Part shown: one piece after another, positions 8,981 to 17,472 of the stretch | How the letters are laid out: every line of letters starts with the position of its first letter | How positions within the stretch are numbered: position 1 is the stretch's first letter | Translations under genes and position numbers: made by a program | From: Anaerolineae bacterium | GTDB taxonomy: Bacteria; Chloroflexota; Anaerolineae; Aggregatilineales; J027 | Direction: 5' to 3' | Assembly (NCBI GenBank): GCA_021463865.1 | Contig: JAJTXY010000008.1 | Location: 150,451-214,450 of the forward strand | DNA: 64,000 nt | Notes under the pieces: model-generated | Database searches by the model: none | What the model was told of the DNA's origin: nothing | Seen by the model: only the letters and a program-made list of their open reading frames with translations

Positions 8981-10831
8981 TTACTCCATTTTGATGTTCA
9001 CGGCGTTGGCGGCACACTGATTTATAGTAATCGCCGGATGAGCCGTATCCGATTCAATGACAGTACGGATGAACGTTCCGGCAGCATCGTATAAACCTGT
9101 TTGCAAAACCCACTGGTGTGATAAGTCTAGCGTATCTGGTAGGTCTAAAGAAACAGTGTCTTCAACAACATAGCCGACTTGGAAAGCGGGCAGGGGCAAA
9201 TTTCCTCCCGTAGGCATCGAATCCCACTGCACCAAAATGTATCGTGTGTCCCCTGCTTGGCAAGTTTCTAGTGAGGGGTTGGTCAAGTGCAAAAATTGAC
9301 TCCAATAACCACTGACTGGACACAGCGTTTCCCATGCAACGTTGAGGCGCAGAACTCTGCCTGATGGATTCCATTCCGGAGGGCTGACCCATAGGCGCAA
9401 ACAAGCCTGATCTTCCCACGGTTCGCGTACCCAAAATGAGGCGGCATTGGCGGGGGGTGTCCATTCGTCAATCGGAATTTGAGGGGGCGCGGCAAAGGTA
9501 GGGGCAATTAGCAGAGCAGGGAAGCCAATGGTTGCAGCGGCCATGCCACCCAACAGCGGGGTAGCCAGCCATTTCGGACGCCATGCCTTTAACCCATAGG
9601 CCATTGCACAAGCTAGACCACCTAGTAGAGGAAACCATAAGCGTCCCTGACCGGAAACTACACGATGTACATAGTCGTACCAACTGACTACGATAATCAG
9701 GGCTTGCAGCATTAGTAAAGCCACAATCACTGCATTATCGGGCGTGGGCAGTTTATCACGAAAGGCCCGGAAACTGCCGATCAGTAAGCCAATTCCAGCA
9801 AACCCCATCAAGATCAACGTCCAGCGATAAAAATCCATTGGAGCGATGATATTGAACCAACCAAATAATCCCCAAAACGAATAATAGAGGCCGCGAACAT
9901 CCGACCAAATATCAATCGGGCCAGTCCGTCCCCCGACCACTGCGATCATTCGATCAATATTGGTTGCTTCTGCCCCTTCGCTCAGATTTTGGATGTACCA
10001 CCAACTGGCGATACCTACCCATAACAGAAAACCGAGGGCAGCATACCCCAACCACTGTCGCCATCGCCACTTATCGCGCCAACCTACATAGAGGAGGCCC
10101 ACAATGACCACCGGATAAAGTAACATACCGCTGGCTTTGGCAAGAGCGTTCATTGCCAAAAGGAGAGAAAGCAGTCCTACCAAACGCCAAGTCGCCCTAT
10201 GTCGAATAATCCAAACGAGCGTAGCCATCGCCGCAATAGTGAGGGTTGTCACCAGATTATCGTTATTGACCATCCCGCTCATATAAATAAATTGGGGATT
10301 GAGTATCACGATCAAAACGGCTAACAAGGCCACTCCCGGTTTGGTCGGTACAACACCCCGTGCCAAAACATAGATACTGAGTAACGTCAGCCCGCCCAAG
10401 ACCATGCTAAATGCCTGCACAACTCGCACCGCCAACTCAGTTTTGTGCCAATCCGTTGGAACATAGGCCACAAAATTGTGATTGTCGTGGGCGTGTGGTT
10501 CGCCAATTTGTCCGTGCCAATTACGCTGAAATTCCAGTGGAAAATCGCTGGTGTCTAGCGGAGCGATCAAAACCGCCGCTATAAAATAGTATAATGGGGC
10601 ATGATAAGTTGCCTGCTGCCAAGCATCGCTCAAACTAGGTTTTTCACGTGGTGGACGTTCACCAGTTCGGGCAATATACTCAATCACCGCGAAATGATAA
10701 TAGGCATCGGGTGCTTCAAATAAGGGGGTGTTGAGGCTGTACAAGCCAACGAGAAGGCTATAAACAACCAACAATAACGTTAAGGCCAAACGGGACCAAT
10801 GCCTGAAGTTAGGTTGCAAAGATGGTATCAA
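8981..10831 (-). CDS. Polytopic membrane protein, GT39/DUF2142-like glycosyltransferase
   Basis: A 616-residue protein with about 10-12 membrane segments and a C-terminal extracytoplasmic beta-rich region (about residues 440-610). The first loop holds FEAPDAYYHFAVIEYI, a GT-C-type motif where the Asp is expected to be catalytic, and ATYHAPLYYF follows. Likely transfers a sugar from a lipid-linked donor outside the membrane. The start is TTG (no nearby ATG), with a GAGGG about 12 nt upstream. It shares a transcription unit with the glycosidase and is divergent from another GT-C-like protein. Confidence 0.75.
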   Translation of the reverse strand: MIPSLQPNFRHWSRLALTLLLVVYSLLVGLYSLNTPLFEAPDAYYHFAVIEYIARTGERPPREKPSLSDAWQQATYHAPLYYFIAAVLIAPLDTSDFPLEFQRNWHGQIGEPHAHDNHNFVAYVPTDWHKTELAVRVVQAFSMVLGGLTLLSIYVLARGVVPTKPGVALLAVLIVILNPQFIYMSGMVNNDNLVTTLTIAAMATLVWIIRHRATWRLVGLLSLLLAMNALAKASGMLLYPVVIVGLLYVGWRDKWRWRQWLGYAALGFLLWVGIASWWYIQNLSEGAEATNIDRMIAVVGGRTGPIDIWSDVRGLYYSFWGLFGWFNIIAPMDFYRWTLILMGFAGIGLLIGSFRAFRDKLPTPDNAVIVALLMLQALIIVVSWYDYVHRVVSGQGRLWFPLLGGLACAMAYGLKAWRPKWLATPLLGGMAAATIGFPALLIAPTFAAPPQIPIDEWTPPANAASFWVREPWEDQACLRLWVSPPEWNPSGRVLRLNVAWETLCPVSGYWSQFLHLTNPSLETCQAGDTRYILVQWDSMPTGGNLPLPAFQVGYVVEDTVSLDLPDTLDLSHQWVLQTGLYDAAGTFIRTVIESDTAHPAITINQCAANAVNIKME

Positions 10832-10874
10832 CGCTAGTTTAAGCCCTCACGAAAGTTCCCCACCCGCCAATTAA

Positions 10875-10898
10875 GTGCAAGTTTAATGACACTTGTAC
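10875..10898. promoter_or_regulatory. Imperfect inverted repeat in divergent intergenic region
   Basis: GTGCAAGT-N8-ACTTGTAC between the two divergent membrane-protein genes. It may be an operator. No confident -35/-10 pair was recognised around it. Confidence 0.3.
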
Positions 10899-11031
10899 TA
10901 GAAACAAGGTTCTTTGCCCTGCGTTTATTGCACCCCTACCTGACTCCAATTGACTGCTGCCAAATCCAGACTCGCCGGGTCAAGCTGAGTGCGGTAGCAT
11001 TTGCACGTTCAAAAAATAACAATTCATTGGA

Positions 11032-12996
11032 ATGAAGGTTCAGGCTGTGACGTTGTTAAATCGGCTTTTTCAGAATCGCTGGCTCGTGGTGATTGGGGTG
11101 TTTATCGGGTTGCTGGCTATTTATATTCGTACTCTGCTGCCGGGGACGGTGGGAGGGGATGCGGGAGAAATGCAATATGCTGGCCCGATATTGGCGCTGA
11201 CCCATCCTACCGGGCACCCCTTGTATGTGCTGTTGGGGTATGTGTGGTCAAAAATTATCCCAATTGGCACGGTGGCGTGGCGGATGAATCTGCTGGCAGC
11301 AGTTTCAGGGGCATTTTCTTGTGCGATTGTAACGGCTTTTGTTTATAGGCTACACGAATCGCGGCTAGTGGCGGTCATTGCGGGCCTGACGCTCGGTCTA
11401 GGGGCGACGTTCTGGCAGCAGGCTGTGATTGCAGATAAATATGCGTTTAACACCATTTTTGTAGCCGTGGTGGTGGGATTGGTACTGTGGTGGGCGGCGG
11501 AGCGCGAAAAACCCTATGGCGATAAGATACTGTATTCCCTTGCATTGGCCTATGGCATCAGTTTTTTGCATCACCGTACCATGCTGCTGTTTGCTTTTGG
11601 CATTGCGCCGTTGGTGTTGTTTTATGAACGGCAGGCAGTTCTCAAAAATTGGCGACGTACCCTGATATGTATTGGCTTAGTGCTGCTGCCCCCACTACTT
11701 GTGTATCCGATTTTTTTACCTGTCATGCAAGCGCGTCAGCTTGCCCCCAGTGAATGGCAACCCGACACGGTGCGCGAATGGGTAGATTGGATGATGGATC
11801 GGCATACTGCCAAAAACGCCTTTGTGCTTGAAGGGTTTTTGGATGAGTTGGGCAAATATGGGCGCTTTTTGTTGGATGATTATCCGTTCCCCATTTTGAT
11901 AACGGCTATATTGGGCCTGCTTGTGATGATTCGCCGAATGCCGGGTGGGGCACTCTTTTTGGGCATCAGTTTTGCACTGCAAGCCTTGCTTTCAGCTAAT
12001 TATCGGGATAATGTGCGCCCGTTTACCTACTATCCCCCGTCATTCATCATTATGATTTACGCCTATGCCTATGGTTTAGGTTGGGTGGAGCAAAAAATTG
12101 GAAAAGTCAACTCCCCAGCACACTTAGATTTCCGTCGGCTTGTGCCACAATTTATCATGGCGGGGATAGCCCTCATCTTACTCCCCGTCTGGCAATTATG
12201 GGATGCCTATCCTGAACGGCGTGAAGAAGCAATCTATGGCAAGCCACTGGATTTATGGCGAGATACACTCAAGGTTGGGGATATGGGGGATCGGTTGGCA
12301 AGCGAGATGAAAAATCTGCCCCCCAATGCTGTCGTCTTAAGTGATTGGGAGCAAGTCACGATTTTGTGGTATTACCAGAAAGTTGAGGATGTACGGCCCG
12401 ATTTGGAGTTGGTTTATCCCGTGCAAAAACTCAGCCTATACGCTGATACTGACCGCAATATCTGTGTGGCGCGGCATATCCCAGTAGATGAAACATGGCA
12501 TCCAACCAATGTGGGGGCGCTGGTCTGCTTGGGACGTGAACCCAGTTTTGCTGTACCGACAGACATCACTCCATTGGGGACACAATTCTTTACCCCAGAT
12601 GGGCAACTGCAACTGGCATTGGTGGGATATAAGGTAAAGGATACCGTGTATGAGGCAGGCCAGTTCGCGCCGATTACCTTGACATGGCAGGCGCTGGCGG
12701 ATTTGGATACGGACTATTCAATCTCGCTGCATATTTTGACGCAGGATTGGCAAACGATCTGGTCACAGGATATTCAATCTCCAGTTATTGGCATGTATGC
12801 TACATCACGCTGGGTCAAAGATGAGGTCGTGCAGGATTATCACGAATTTGATATTCCGCGTGACATGCCGCCAACCCGTTATATTTGGGCAGTGACCGTG
12901 TATCGAAAGCTACCGGATGGGCGCTTTGAACAACTGCGCGATGCACAGGGCGGAACGGTGATTTTTGGCGGGACTTTTGAGGTCAGACCCCAATAG
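11032..12996 (+). CDS. DUF2723 / TMEM260-like membrane glycosyltransferase
   Basis: A 654-residue protein with about 11 membrane segments and a soluble C-terminal domain. The diagnostic DUF2723 stretch lies near residues 35-65: PGTVGGDAGEMQYAG followed by LTHPTGHPLYVLLGY. TMEM260 homologues are protein O-mannosyltransferases in animals. In bacteria the acceptor is unknown. The C-terminal 170 residues look beta-sandwich-like (YEAGQFAPITLTWQAL), as in the neighbouring minus-strand GT-C protein, which suggests related envelope glycosylation roles. The start is ATG 11032; GTG 11047 is an alternative. Confidence 0.83.
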   Translation: MKVQAVTLLNRLFQNRWLVVIGVFIGLLAIYIRTLLPGTVGGDAGEMQYAGPILALTHPTGHPLYVLLGYVWSKIIPIGTVAWRMNLLAAVSGAFSCAIVTAFVYRLHESRLVAVIAGLTLGLGATFWQQAVIADKYAFNTIFVAVVVGLVLWWAAEREKPYGDKILYSLALAYGISFLHHRTMLLFAFGIAPLVLFYERQAVLKNWRRTLICIGLVLLPPLLVYPIFLPVMQARQLAPSEWQPDTVREWVDWMMDRHTAKNAFVLEGFLDELGKYGRFLLDDYPFPILITAILGLLVMIRRMPGGALFLGISFALQALLSANYRDNVRPFTYYPPSFIIMIYAYAYGLGWVEQKIGKVNSPAHLDFRRLVPQFIMAGIALILLPVWQLWDAYPERREEAIYGKPLDLWRDTLKVGDMGDRLASEMKNLPPNAVVLSDWEQVTILWYYQKVEDVRPDLELVYPVQKLSLYADTDRNICVARHIPVDETWHPTNVGALVCLGREPSFAVPTDITPLGTQFFTPDGQLQLALVGYKVKDTVYEAGQFAPITLTWQALADLDTDYSISLHILTQDWQTIWSQDIQSPVIGMYATSRWVKDEVVQDYHEFDIPRDMPPTRYIWAVTVYRKLPDGRFEQLRDAQGGTVIFGGTFEVRPQ

Positions 12997-13041
12997 GCAA
13001 AACACCTAAAAATTGGTAGTTCCACTCGTGAAAAAACGTAC

Positions 13042-13047
13042 TATAAT
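13042..13047 (+). promoter_or_regulatory. Probable -10 element of the kamA operon
   Basis: TATAAT in a short AT-rich gap, 84 nt before the chosen kamA start. No good -35 box is visible. Confidence 0.4.
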
Positions 13048-13086
13048 TTTATATGGTTAATTGTGCTTTACCCTTGTACACCCTTA

Positions 13087-13107
13087 GCCGACATTGTTCG
13101 GCTTTTT
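13087..13107 (+). terminator. Terminator-like hairpin in the kamA 5' leader
   Basis: GCCGA-N6-TCGGC followed by TTTTT, only about 20 nt before the kamA start and after the -10 element. A leader position suggests attenuation, although the 5-bp stem is short. Confidence 0.4.
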
Positions 13108-13125
13108 AATTGGAGTAATAACGCA

Positions 13126-14790
13126 ATGCTGCAAGTCACAGAAACTGAAGAGCTTTCAGAGCCACCCGAACCTCCCGGACAACGTGTCCGCGAGAACCAT
13201 CCCCTCCTGCTTCCATTTCCTGCTGAACTACAGGTTTACCCGACCTCACAATCAAAATTACAGACGACACTACGCCCTGCTTTGTGGGCGGACATCCCAG
13301 ACGAAAAATGGTTTGACTGGCGCTGGCAACTGGCCCATCGGCTCAACACGCTAGAAGAACTTGCCCAAATTATCCACCTGACGTCTGAAGAAATTGAGGG
13401 GCTGTCGGCGGAAGATAAATTTCGGGTAGATGTCACCCCCTATTTTGCCAGTTTGATTGACCCCGATGACCCCTTCTGCCCGATTCGGCGTCAGGTCATC
13501 CCATTGGGGCGTGAACTGCAAGCCTTTGAGGGTATGATGGAAGACAGCTTGGCAGAGGATAAACATAGCCCTGTGCCGGGGTTGGTGCATCGCTATCCTG
13601 ACCGTGTGTTGATGCTGCTGACCACTCAATGTGCCAGCTACTGCCGCTATTGCACACGCAGCCGCATCGTAGGTGATTCACACGCCACGTTCAGCAAAAC
13701 TGAATTTGAGATGCAGTTGGAATATCTGCGCAATACGCCACAGGTACGCGACGTGCTGCTCAGTGGGGGTGACCCGCTGACCCTTGCGCCCAAAACGCTG
13801 GAACATATCTTGGCAAGTCTGCGTGAAATTGAACATATTGAGATCATTCGCATTGGTACGCGCGTGCCGATCTTCCTACCAATGCGTGTCACCGAAGAAT
13901 TTACGACGATGCTGCGCCAATTCCATCCTTTGTGGATGAATGTGCATATCAATCATCCCAAAGAAATTACGCCGGAACTCAGTCAAGCGCTGGCAAAATT
14001 GGCGGATGCCGGTATCCCGTTGGGCAATCAAAGTGTGCTGCTGGCAGGTATCAATGACAGCGTGAATATTCAGCGCGAACTAGTACATAAGCTGGTACGC
14101 AATCGTGTCCGACCCTACTACCTCTATCAATGCGATTTGGTCAAAGGCGCGGGGCACTTCCGCACCACTGTCGCTAAGGGGGTCGAGGTTATTGAAGGGC
14201 TACGTGGGCACACCAGCGGTTATGCCATCCCGACCTATGTGGTAGATGCTCCCGGCGGTGGTGGTAAGATTCCGGTGATGCCTCAGTATATGATTAGCCA
14301 ATCTCCCGGCAAGGTGGTGCTGCGCAATTATGAGGGCTACATCACGACCTATGTGGAGCCGGAAGATTACGACCCGCATATGATTGACCATCTGGATCGC
14401 TTTGCCCCTGAACGACCCGAACCGGGTCAGGGTGGAGTGATTGATCTGTTGGAAGGGCGTTCCCTCGCCATCAAGCCAGAAGGGTTTGATGAACTGCATA
14501 GTCGCGGCGGGGCACAACATCGTCTAAACGGTAACGAGGCCAAGTGGAAACCCTATGGTGTTGGTGAAGAATCACCGTTGATGCACCTGCCAATTCCCAT
14601 TCAGCGTGATACCCAGACTTCTGGTAACGGAAATGGAAATGGGCATAACCGAAACGGACATCATAGCGGCAATGGTCACACCGATATCATGCTCCGTAAA
14701 CCGGAAAGTCCATCCAATGGGCATAATGGGAACGGTCACAACGGTAACGGGCATAATGGCAATGGTTCCAGCAACGGACACCACGAATAA
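13126..14790 (+). CDS. kamA: Lysine 2,3-aminomutase (radical SAM, PLP)
   Basis: Interconverts L-lysine and beta-lysine. The radical-SAM cluster motif is CASYCRYC (CxxxCxxC). The substrate-binding Asp residues of the lysine enzyme are present in YQCDLVKGAGHFR and VDAPGGGGK, with the PLP lysine ending the latter, which argues against glutamate aminomutase. The start is ATG 13126 after GGAG; the track start lies upstream of a hairpin in the leader. The last 55 residues form an Asn-Gly-His-rich tail absent from usual KamA. Followed by an ATP-grasp ligase gene on the same strand. Confidence 0.9.
   Translation: MLQVTETEELSEPPEPPGQRVRENHPLLLPFPAELQVYPTSQSKLQTTLRPALWADIPDEKWFDWRWQLAHRLNTLEELAQIIHLTSEEIEGLSAEDKFRVDVTPYFASLIDPDDPFCPIRRQVIPLGRELQAFEGMMEDSLAEDKHSPVPGLVHRYPDRVLMLLTTQCASYCRYCTRSRIVGDSHATFSKTEFEMQLEYLRNTPQVRDVLLSGGDPLTLAPKTLEHILASLREIEHIEIIRIGTRVPIFLPMRVTEEFTTMLRQFHPLWMNVHINHPKEITPELSQALAKLADAGIPLGNQSVLLAGINDSVNIQRELVHKLVRNRVRPYYLYQCDLVKGAGHFRTTVAKGVEVIEGLRGHTSGYAIPTYVVDAPGGGGKIPVMPQYMISQSPGKVVLRNYEGYITTYVEPEDYDPHMIDHLDRFAPERPEPGQGGVIDLLEGRSLAIKPEGFDELHSRGGAQHRLNGNEAKWKPYGVGEESPLMHLPIPIQRDTQTSGNGNGNGHNRNGHHSGNGHTDIMLRKPESPSNGHNGNGHNGNGHNGNGSSNGHHE
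14622..14787 (+). repeat. Asn-Gly-His-rich tandem coding repeat (KamA tail)
   Basis: Iterated GGxAAyGGxCAyAAy units encode GNGNGNGHNRNGHH, a short spacer and NGHNGNGHNGNGHNGNG. Low complexity, in frame to the stop. The metal-binding or linker role is unknown. Confidence 0.85.
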
Positions 14791-14864
14791 GACTTACTAG
14801 GGGGTGGACACCCGCCCCTCTCAAATCCTATTTCATGACATATCTGAGGAACAAATAACAGACC

Positions 14865-15965
14865 ATGCGTATTGCGGTGCTTGCCAATCTCAAGAAAAAT
14901 GCGCCTACGTGGGAAGGTATGACGCCTGACCAATGGGACGATCTCGACAGCCCTAAAACCATTAACGCGATCATTACAGCCCTCGAATCTGGCGGACACC
15001 ATGCCGAATTCTTTGAGGCCAATATCCTGCCGCCCTATAGTCTTGTGGAGAAATTGCAGGCCTATCAGCCCGATTTGTGTTTTAACATTGCTGAAAGCCA
15101 CTTCGGGGATGGGCGTGAGGCCCAAATCCCAGCGGTGTTGGAAATGCTGCGTCTCCCGTATACCGGGAGTAAAGTGCTGACATTGGCGCTGGCTCTCGAT
15201 AAACCCATGACCAAGCGTGTACTGCACTATCATGGTCTGCCCACACCAGAATTTCAGGTATTTGAAAGCGCCGATGAACCGATTGATACCGATCTGCTGA
15301 ACGGCGACGAACTGGCGTTTCCGCTGTTTGTTAAACCAAGCCGTGAAGGGACAAGTATGGGGGTTAGCCCGGAAAGTATTGTGCGGACAGTCGCCGAACT
15401 GCGTCCACAGGTTGCCAAGCAACTCTCCCGCTATAACCAGCCCATCTTGGTGGAACATTATGTGCAGGGGCGCGAGGTCATGGTTGGCATGGTTGGCAAT
15501 GTGAAGCCGACGGTGGCGCGAAAGATCAGCGGGCGAGAACTACCGGATGAATTATTGGAAGGTCTCGAATTTTTGCCCAGCTTGGAGGTCGAATTTTCGG
15601 CTTATGCGGACGAAGGTGGCGACATCTACACCAACCGTATGAAGGTCGAATTGGCGGATGATTACCACTATTTCTGTCCCGCACCGCTTGAACCTGCCCA
15701 AGAGGAACACTTGAAAAAACTGGCGGCGGCGGTGTTCCGTGTGACAGGCTGTCGGGATGTGGCACGGGTGGATTTCAGATTGGACGCCACCCGCGACCAC
15801 CAGCCCTATATTTTGGAGGTCAACCCACTGCCGGGGTTAAATCCGGGGTACAGTGATTTATGTTTGCAGGCTCAAGCGGGTGGCTGGCCCTATGAACGGC
15901 TGATTAACACCATTGCCGAACTTGCCGCCATTCGTCAAAACGTCAAAGTGACAGCATCCCATTAA
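14865..15965 (+). CDS. D-alanine-D-alanine ligase-like ATP-grasp ligase
   Basis: A 366-residue ATP-grasp enzyme. The N-terminal pre-ATP-grasp fold starts MRIAVLANLKKNAP. LPYTGSKVLTLALALDKPMTK, LFVKPSREGTSMGV and the Mg/ATP motif LEVNPLPGLNPGYS follow the Ddl order. It likely joins an acyl-phosphate-activated amino acid to an amine. Ddl proper is one candidate, but its position directly behind kamA suggests beta-lysine or lysine as substrate, which is inference. The 3' end overlaps the convergent deacetylase-like gene by 23 nt. Confidence 0.83.
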   Translation: MRIAVLANLKKNAPTWEGMTPDQWDDLDSPKTINAIITALESGGHHAEFFEANILPPYSLVEKLQAYQPDLCFNIAESHFGDGREAQIPAVLEMLRLPYTGSKVLTLALALDKPMTKRVLHYHGLPTPEFQVFESADEPIDTDLLNGDELAFPLFVKPSREGTSMGVSPESIVRTVAELRPQVAKQLSRYNQPILVEHYVQGREVMVGMVGNVKPTVARKISGRELPDELLEGLEFLPSLEVEFSAYADEGGDIYTNRMKVELADDYHYFCPAPLEPAQEEHLKKLAAAVFRVTGCRDVARVDFRLDATRDHQPYILEVNPLPGLNPGYSDLCLQAQAGGWPYERLINTIAELAAIRQNVKVTASH

Positions 15966-17034
15966 CAAACTGCTCGGCCAGTATACCTAACATATCCACA
16001 GCATAGCCGCCCTCTTGTACCAGCAATGTTGGTAAATGCAGGGCGGCAATTTTTTGGGCAATCTTGAAATAACTCTCCACTTTTAACTTGAATGTGCCAA
16101 GTGGGTCTTGCTCAAAGGCATCAAAGCCAAGTGATACCACAATCGAAGCCGGATTGAAGGCCCGCACTCCTGCCAATAACTCATCCAGCGCGGCTAAAAA
16201 TGTGGCCTCAGTAGCTCCGGCGTGCAGCGGAAAATTGAGATTCGTGTTGGGTGCAGCCGGCCCACCTGTTTCTTCGGCATAACCCGTGAAATAGGGGTAT
16301 TCGCCATCGGGGTGGGCATGGATGGACGTAAACAAGACATGCGGCTCGTTCCAGAAAATTTCCTGTGTGCCATTGCCATGATGGTAGTCAATATCAATGA
16401 TGGCGACTGTCCCTTTTTCGAGCAGGCGGGTAGTGGCAATGGCGGCATTGTTGAAATAACAATAGCCTCCCATTAAATCGCGGCTGGCATGGTGACCGGG
16501 AGGACGGCATAGGGAATAGATCAGTGGATGTCCTTCCAAAATCATCCCCGCGCCTTGATGGGCAATCGTGGCAGAATAAAGAGCGGCCTCCCATGTACCT
16601 TTACCAACAGGGGCATCTTTATCAAAACAATAATAGCCGTGCAGTCCCATCAGGCTTTGATGGGAGTGGTAAATCCGGTCACGCTGTGGGAAAACCGACG
16701 GATAGCGGTAAAAATGGGCGGGGTCAGTATCTTGCAGCGAATAGAATGAGGATAGGCTTTCCGTTGTCAGAGTTGCCATGTCGCGGGAGATCGCTTCAAG
16801 ATAATCCACCATGCCCGCATCAAGGGTTTGGCAGATGTCAGACTTTGACATAGAGGTTTCTACTATGATTGGCTGCATCAAACCTGTTGCCAACAAATGT
16901 CCCCGAATAATCTCGGCGCGACGTGGCACTTCTGGATAATTTAGGATTTTGGCATGATGTGTTTCGAGTATTGGGGCGTGTTCTTGATGGTGGTGCGAAT
17001 AGAGGAGGGGAATACGGCTTGTTTGGGTGGTCAA
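15943..17034 (-). CDS. Histone-deacetylase-family amidohydrolase
   Basis: Zn-dependent deacetylase fold of 363 residues. SLCRPPGHHASRD carries the His pair, MGGYCYFNNAAIA and IDIDYHHGNGTQEIF the Zn ligands, and LVQEGGY the C-terminal Gly-rich signature. Bacterial members deacetylate acetylpolyamines, acetyl-lysine or acetoin-related proteins. Convergent with the kamA/ATP-grasp pair (23-nt overlap), which makes an N-acetyl-(beta-)lysine link worth testing, though neighbouring position on the opposite strand is weak evidence. Confidence 0.87.
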   Translation of the reverse strand: MTTQTSRIPLLYSHHHQEHAPILETHHAKILNYPEVPRRAEIIRGHLLATGLMQPIIVETSMSKSDICQTLDAGMVDYLEAISRDMATLTTESLSSFYSLQDTDPAHFYRYPSVFPQRDRIYHSHQSLMGLHGYYCFDKDAPVGKGTWEAALYSATIAHQGAGMILEGHPLIYSLCRPPGHHASRDLMGGYCYFNNAAIATTRLLEKGTVAIIDIDYHHGNGTQEIFWNEPHVLFTSIHAHPDGEYPYFTGYAEETGGPAAPNTNLNFPLHAGATEATFLAALDELLAGVRAFNPASIVVSLGFDAFEQDPLGTFKLKVESYFKIAQKIAALHLPTLLVQEGGYAVDMLGILAEQFVNGMLSL

Positions 17035-17074
17035 GGCAATTTTAATCCAACATAATGAACAGGATACGTAACCG

Positions 17075-17120
17075 AAAAGCCCTGAACAACGGGATTATAA
17101 GTTAGTCGTTCAGAGCTTTT
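17075..17120 (-). terminator. Terminator after tatA
   Basis: Minus-strand arms AAAAGC-T-CTGAAC and GTTCAG-G-GCTTTT pair as a 13-bp stem with one U-G wobble. On the plus strand that position is a C-A mismatch, so minus orientation is preferred. Confidence 0.6.
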
Positions 17121-17152
17121 GATTCAACCAACATCAGCTATATCAAGCGGTA

Positions 17153-17335
17153 CTATTGGTGAGGAGTTTGCGTATTTTTAGAGTCTTTGTCTTCTTCGTT
17201 TCCTTGCAGGCCCTTACGGAATTCACGAATGGCTGAACCGAGTTCGCCGCCAACCCGTGACACCCGCCCGACGCCAAACAGAAGCAGCACCACGATTAGA
17301 ATCAAAAACAATTCCGGTGCACCAAGACCAGCCAT
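17153..17335 (-). CDS. tatA: Sec-independent protein translocase subunit TatA/E
   Basis: A 60-residue protein with one membrane helix (LFLILIVVLLLFG), then the amphipathic helix of the family (VGRVSRVGGELGSAIREFRKGL) and an acidic/polar tail. The track begins at 17356, but AAGGA lies 7 nt before the ATG at 17335, which starts MAGLGAPELFL as is normal for TatA. It would form the pore for folded proteins with twin-arginine signals. TatC is not in this window. A terminator follows. Confidence 0.9.
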   Translation of the reverse strand: MAGLGAPELFLILIVVLLLFGVGRVSRVGGELGSAIREFRKGLQGNEEDKDSKNTQTPHQ

Positions 17336-17420
17336 TGAACAATCCTTCTCTACCATGTGTTTGAAACATCTATCCCAAAGTATACCACATTAGACCACAG
17401 GTGGCATTGAGAAAATATGC

Positions 17421-17426
17421 TATAAT
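17421..17426 (+). promoter_or_regulatory. Extended -10 promoter of the SpoIIE-type phosphatase operon
   Basis: TGCTATAAT (TGnTATAAT). It lies inside the ORF-track extension and therefore supports the downstream TTG start at 17473. Confidence 0.55.
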
Positions 17427-17472
17427 CCCCTATATCAACACTGTCTTTATTTATTTTTTAGGGAGTGATATT

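Noticed and set aside
14622-14787. CRISPR-like or tandem DNA repeat
   Set aside because: The periodicity is of codons (Asn-Gly-His), in frame with kamA, without spacer structure.
13126-14790. Glutamate 2,3-aminomutase
   Set aside because: Both lysine-specific Asp positions are kept (CDLVKG, VDAPGGGGK).
14736-15458. Minus-strand ORF of 240 aa
   Set aside because: Shadow of kamA tail and the ATP-grasp gene, whose motifs are clear on the plus strand.
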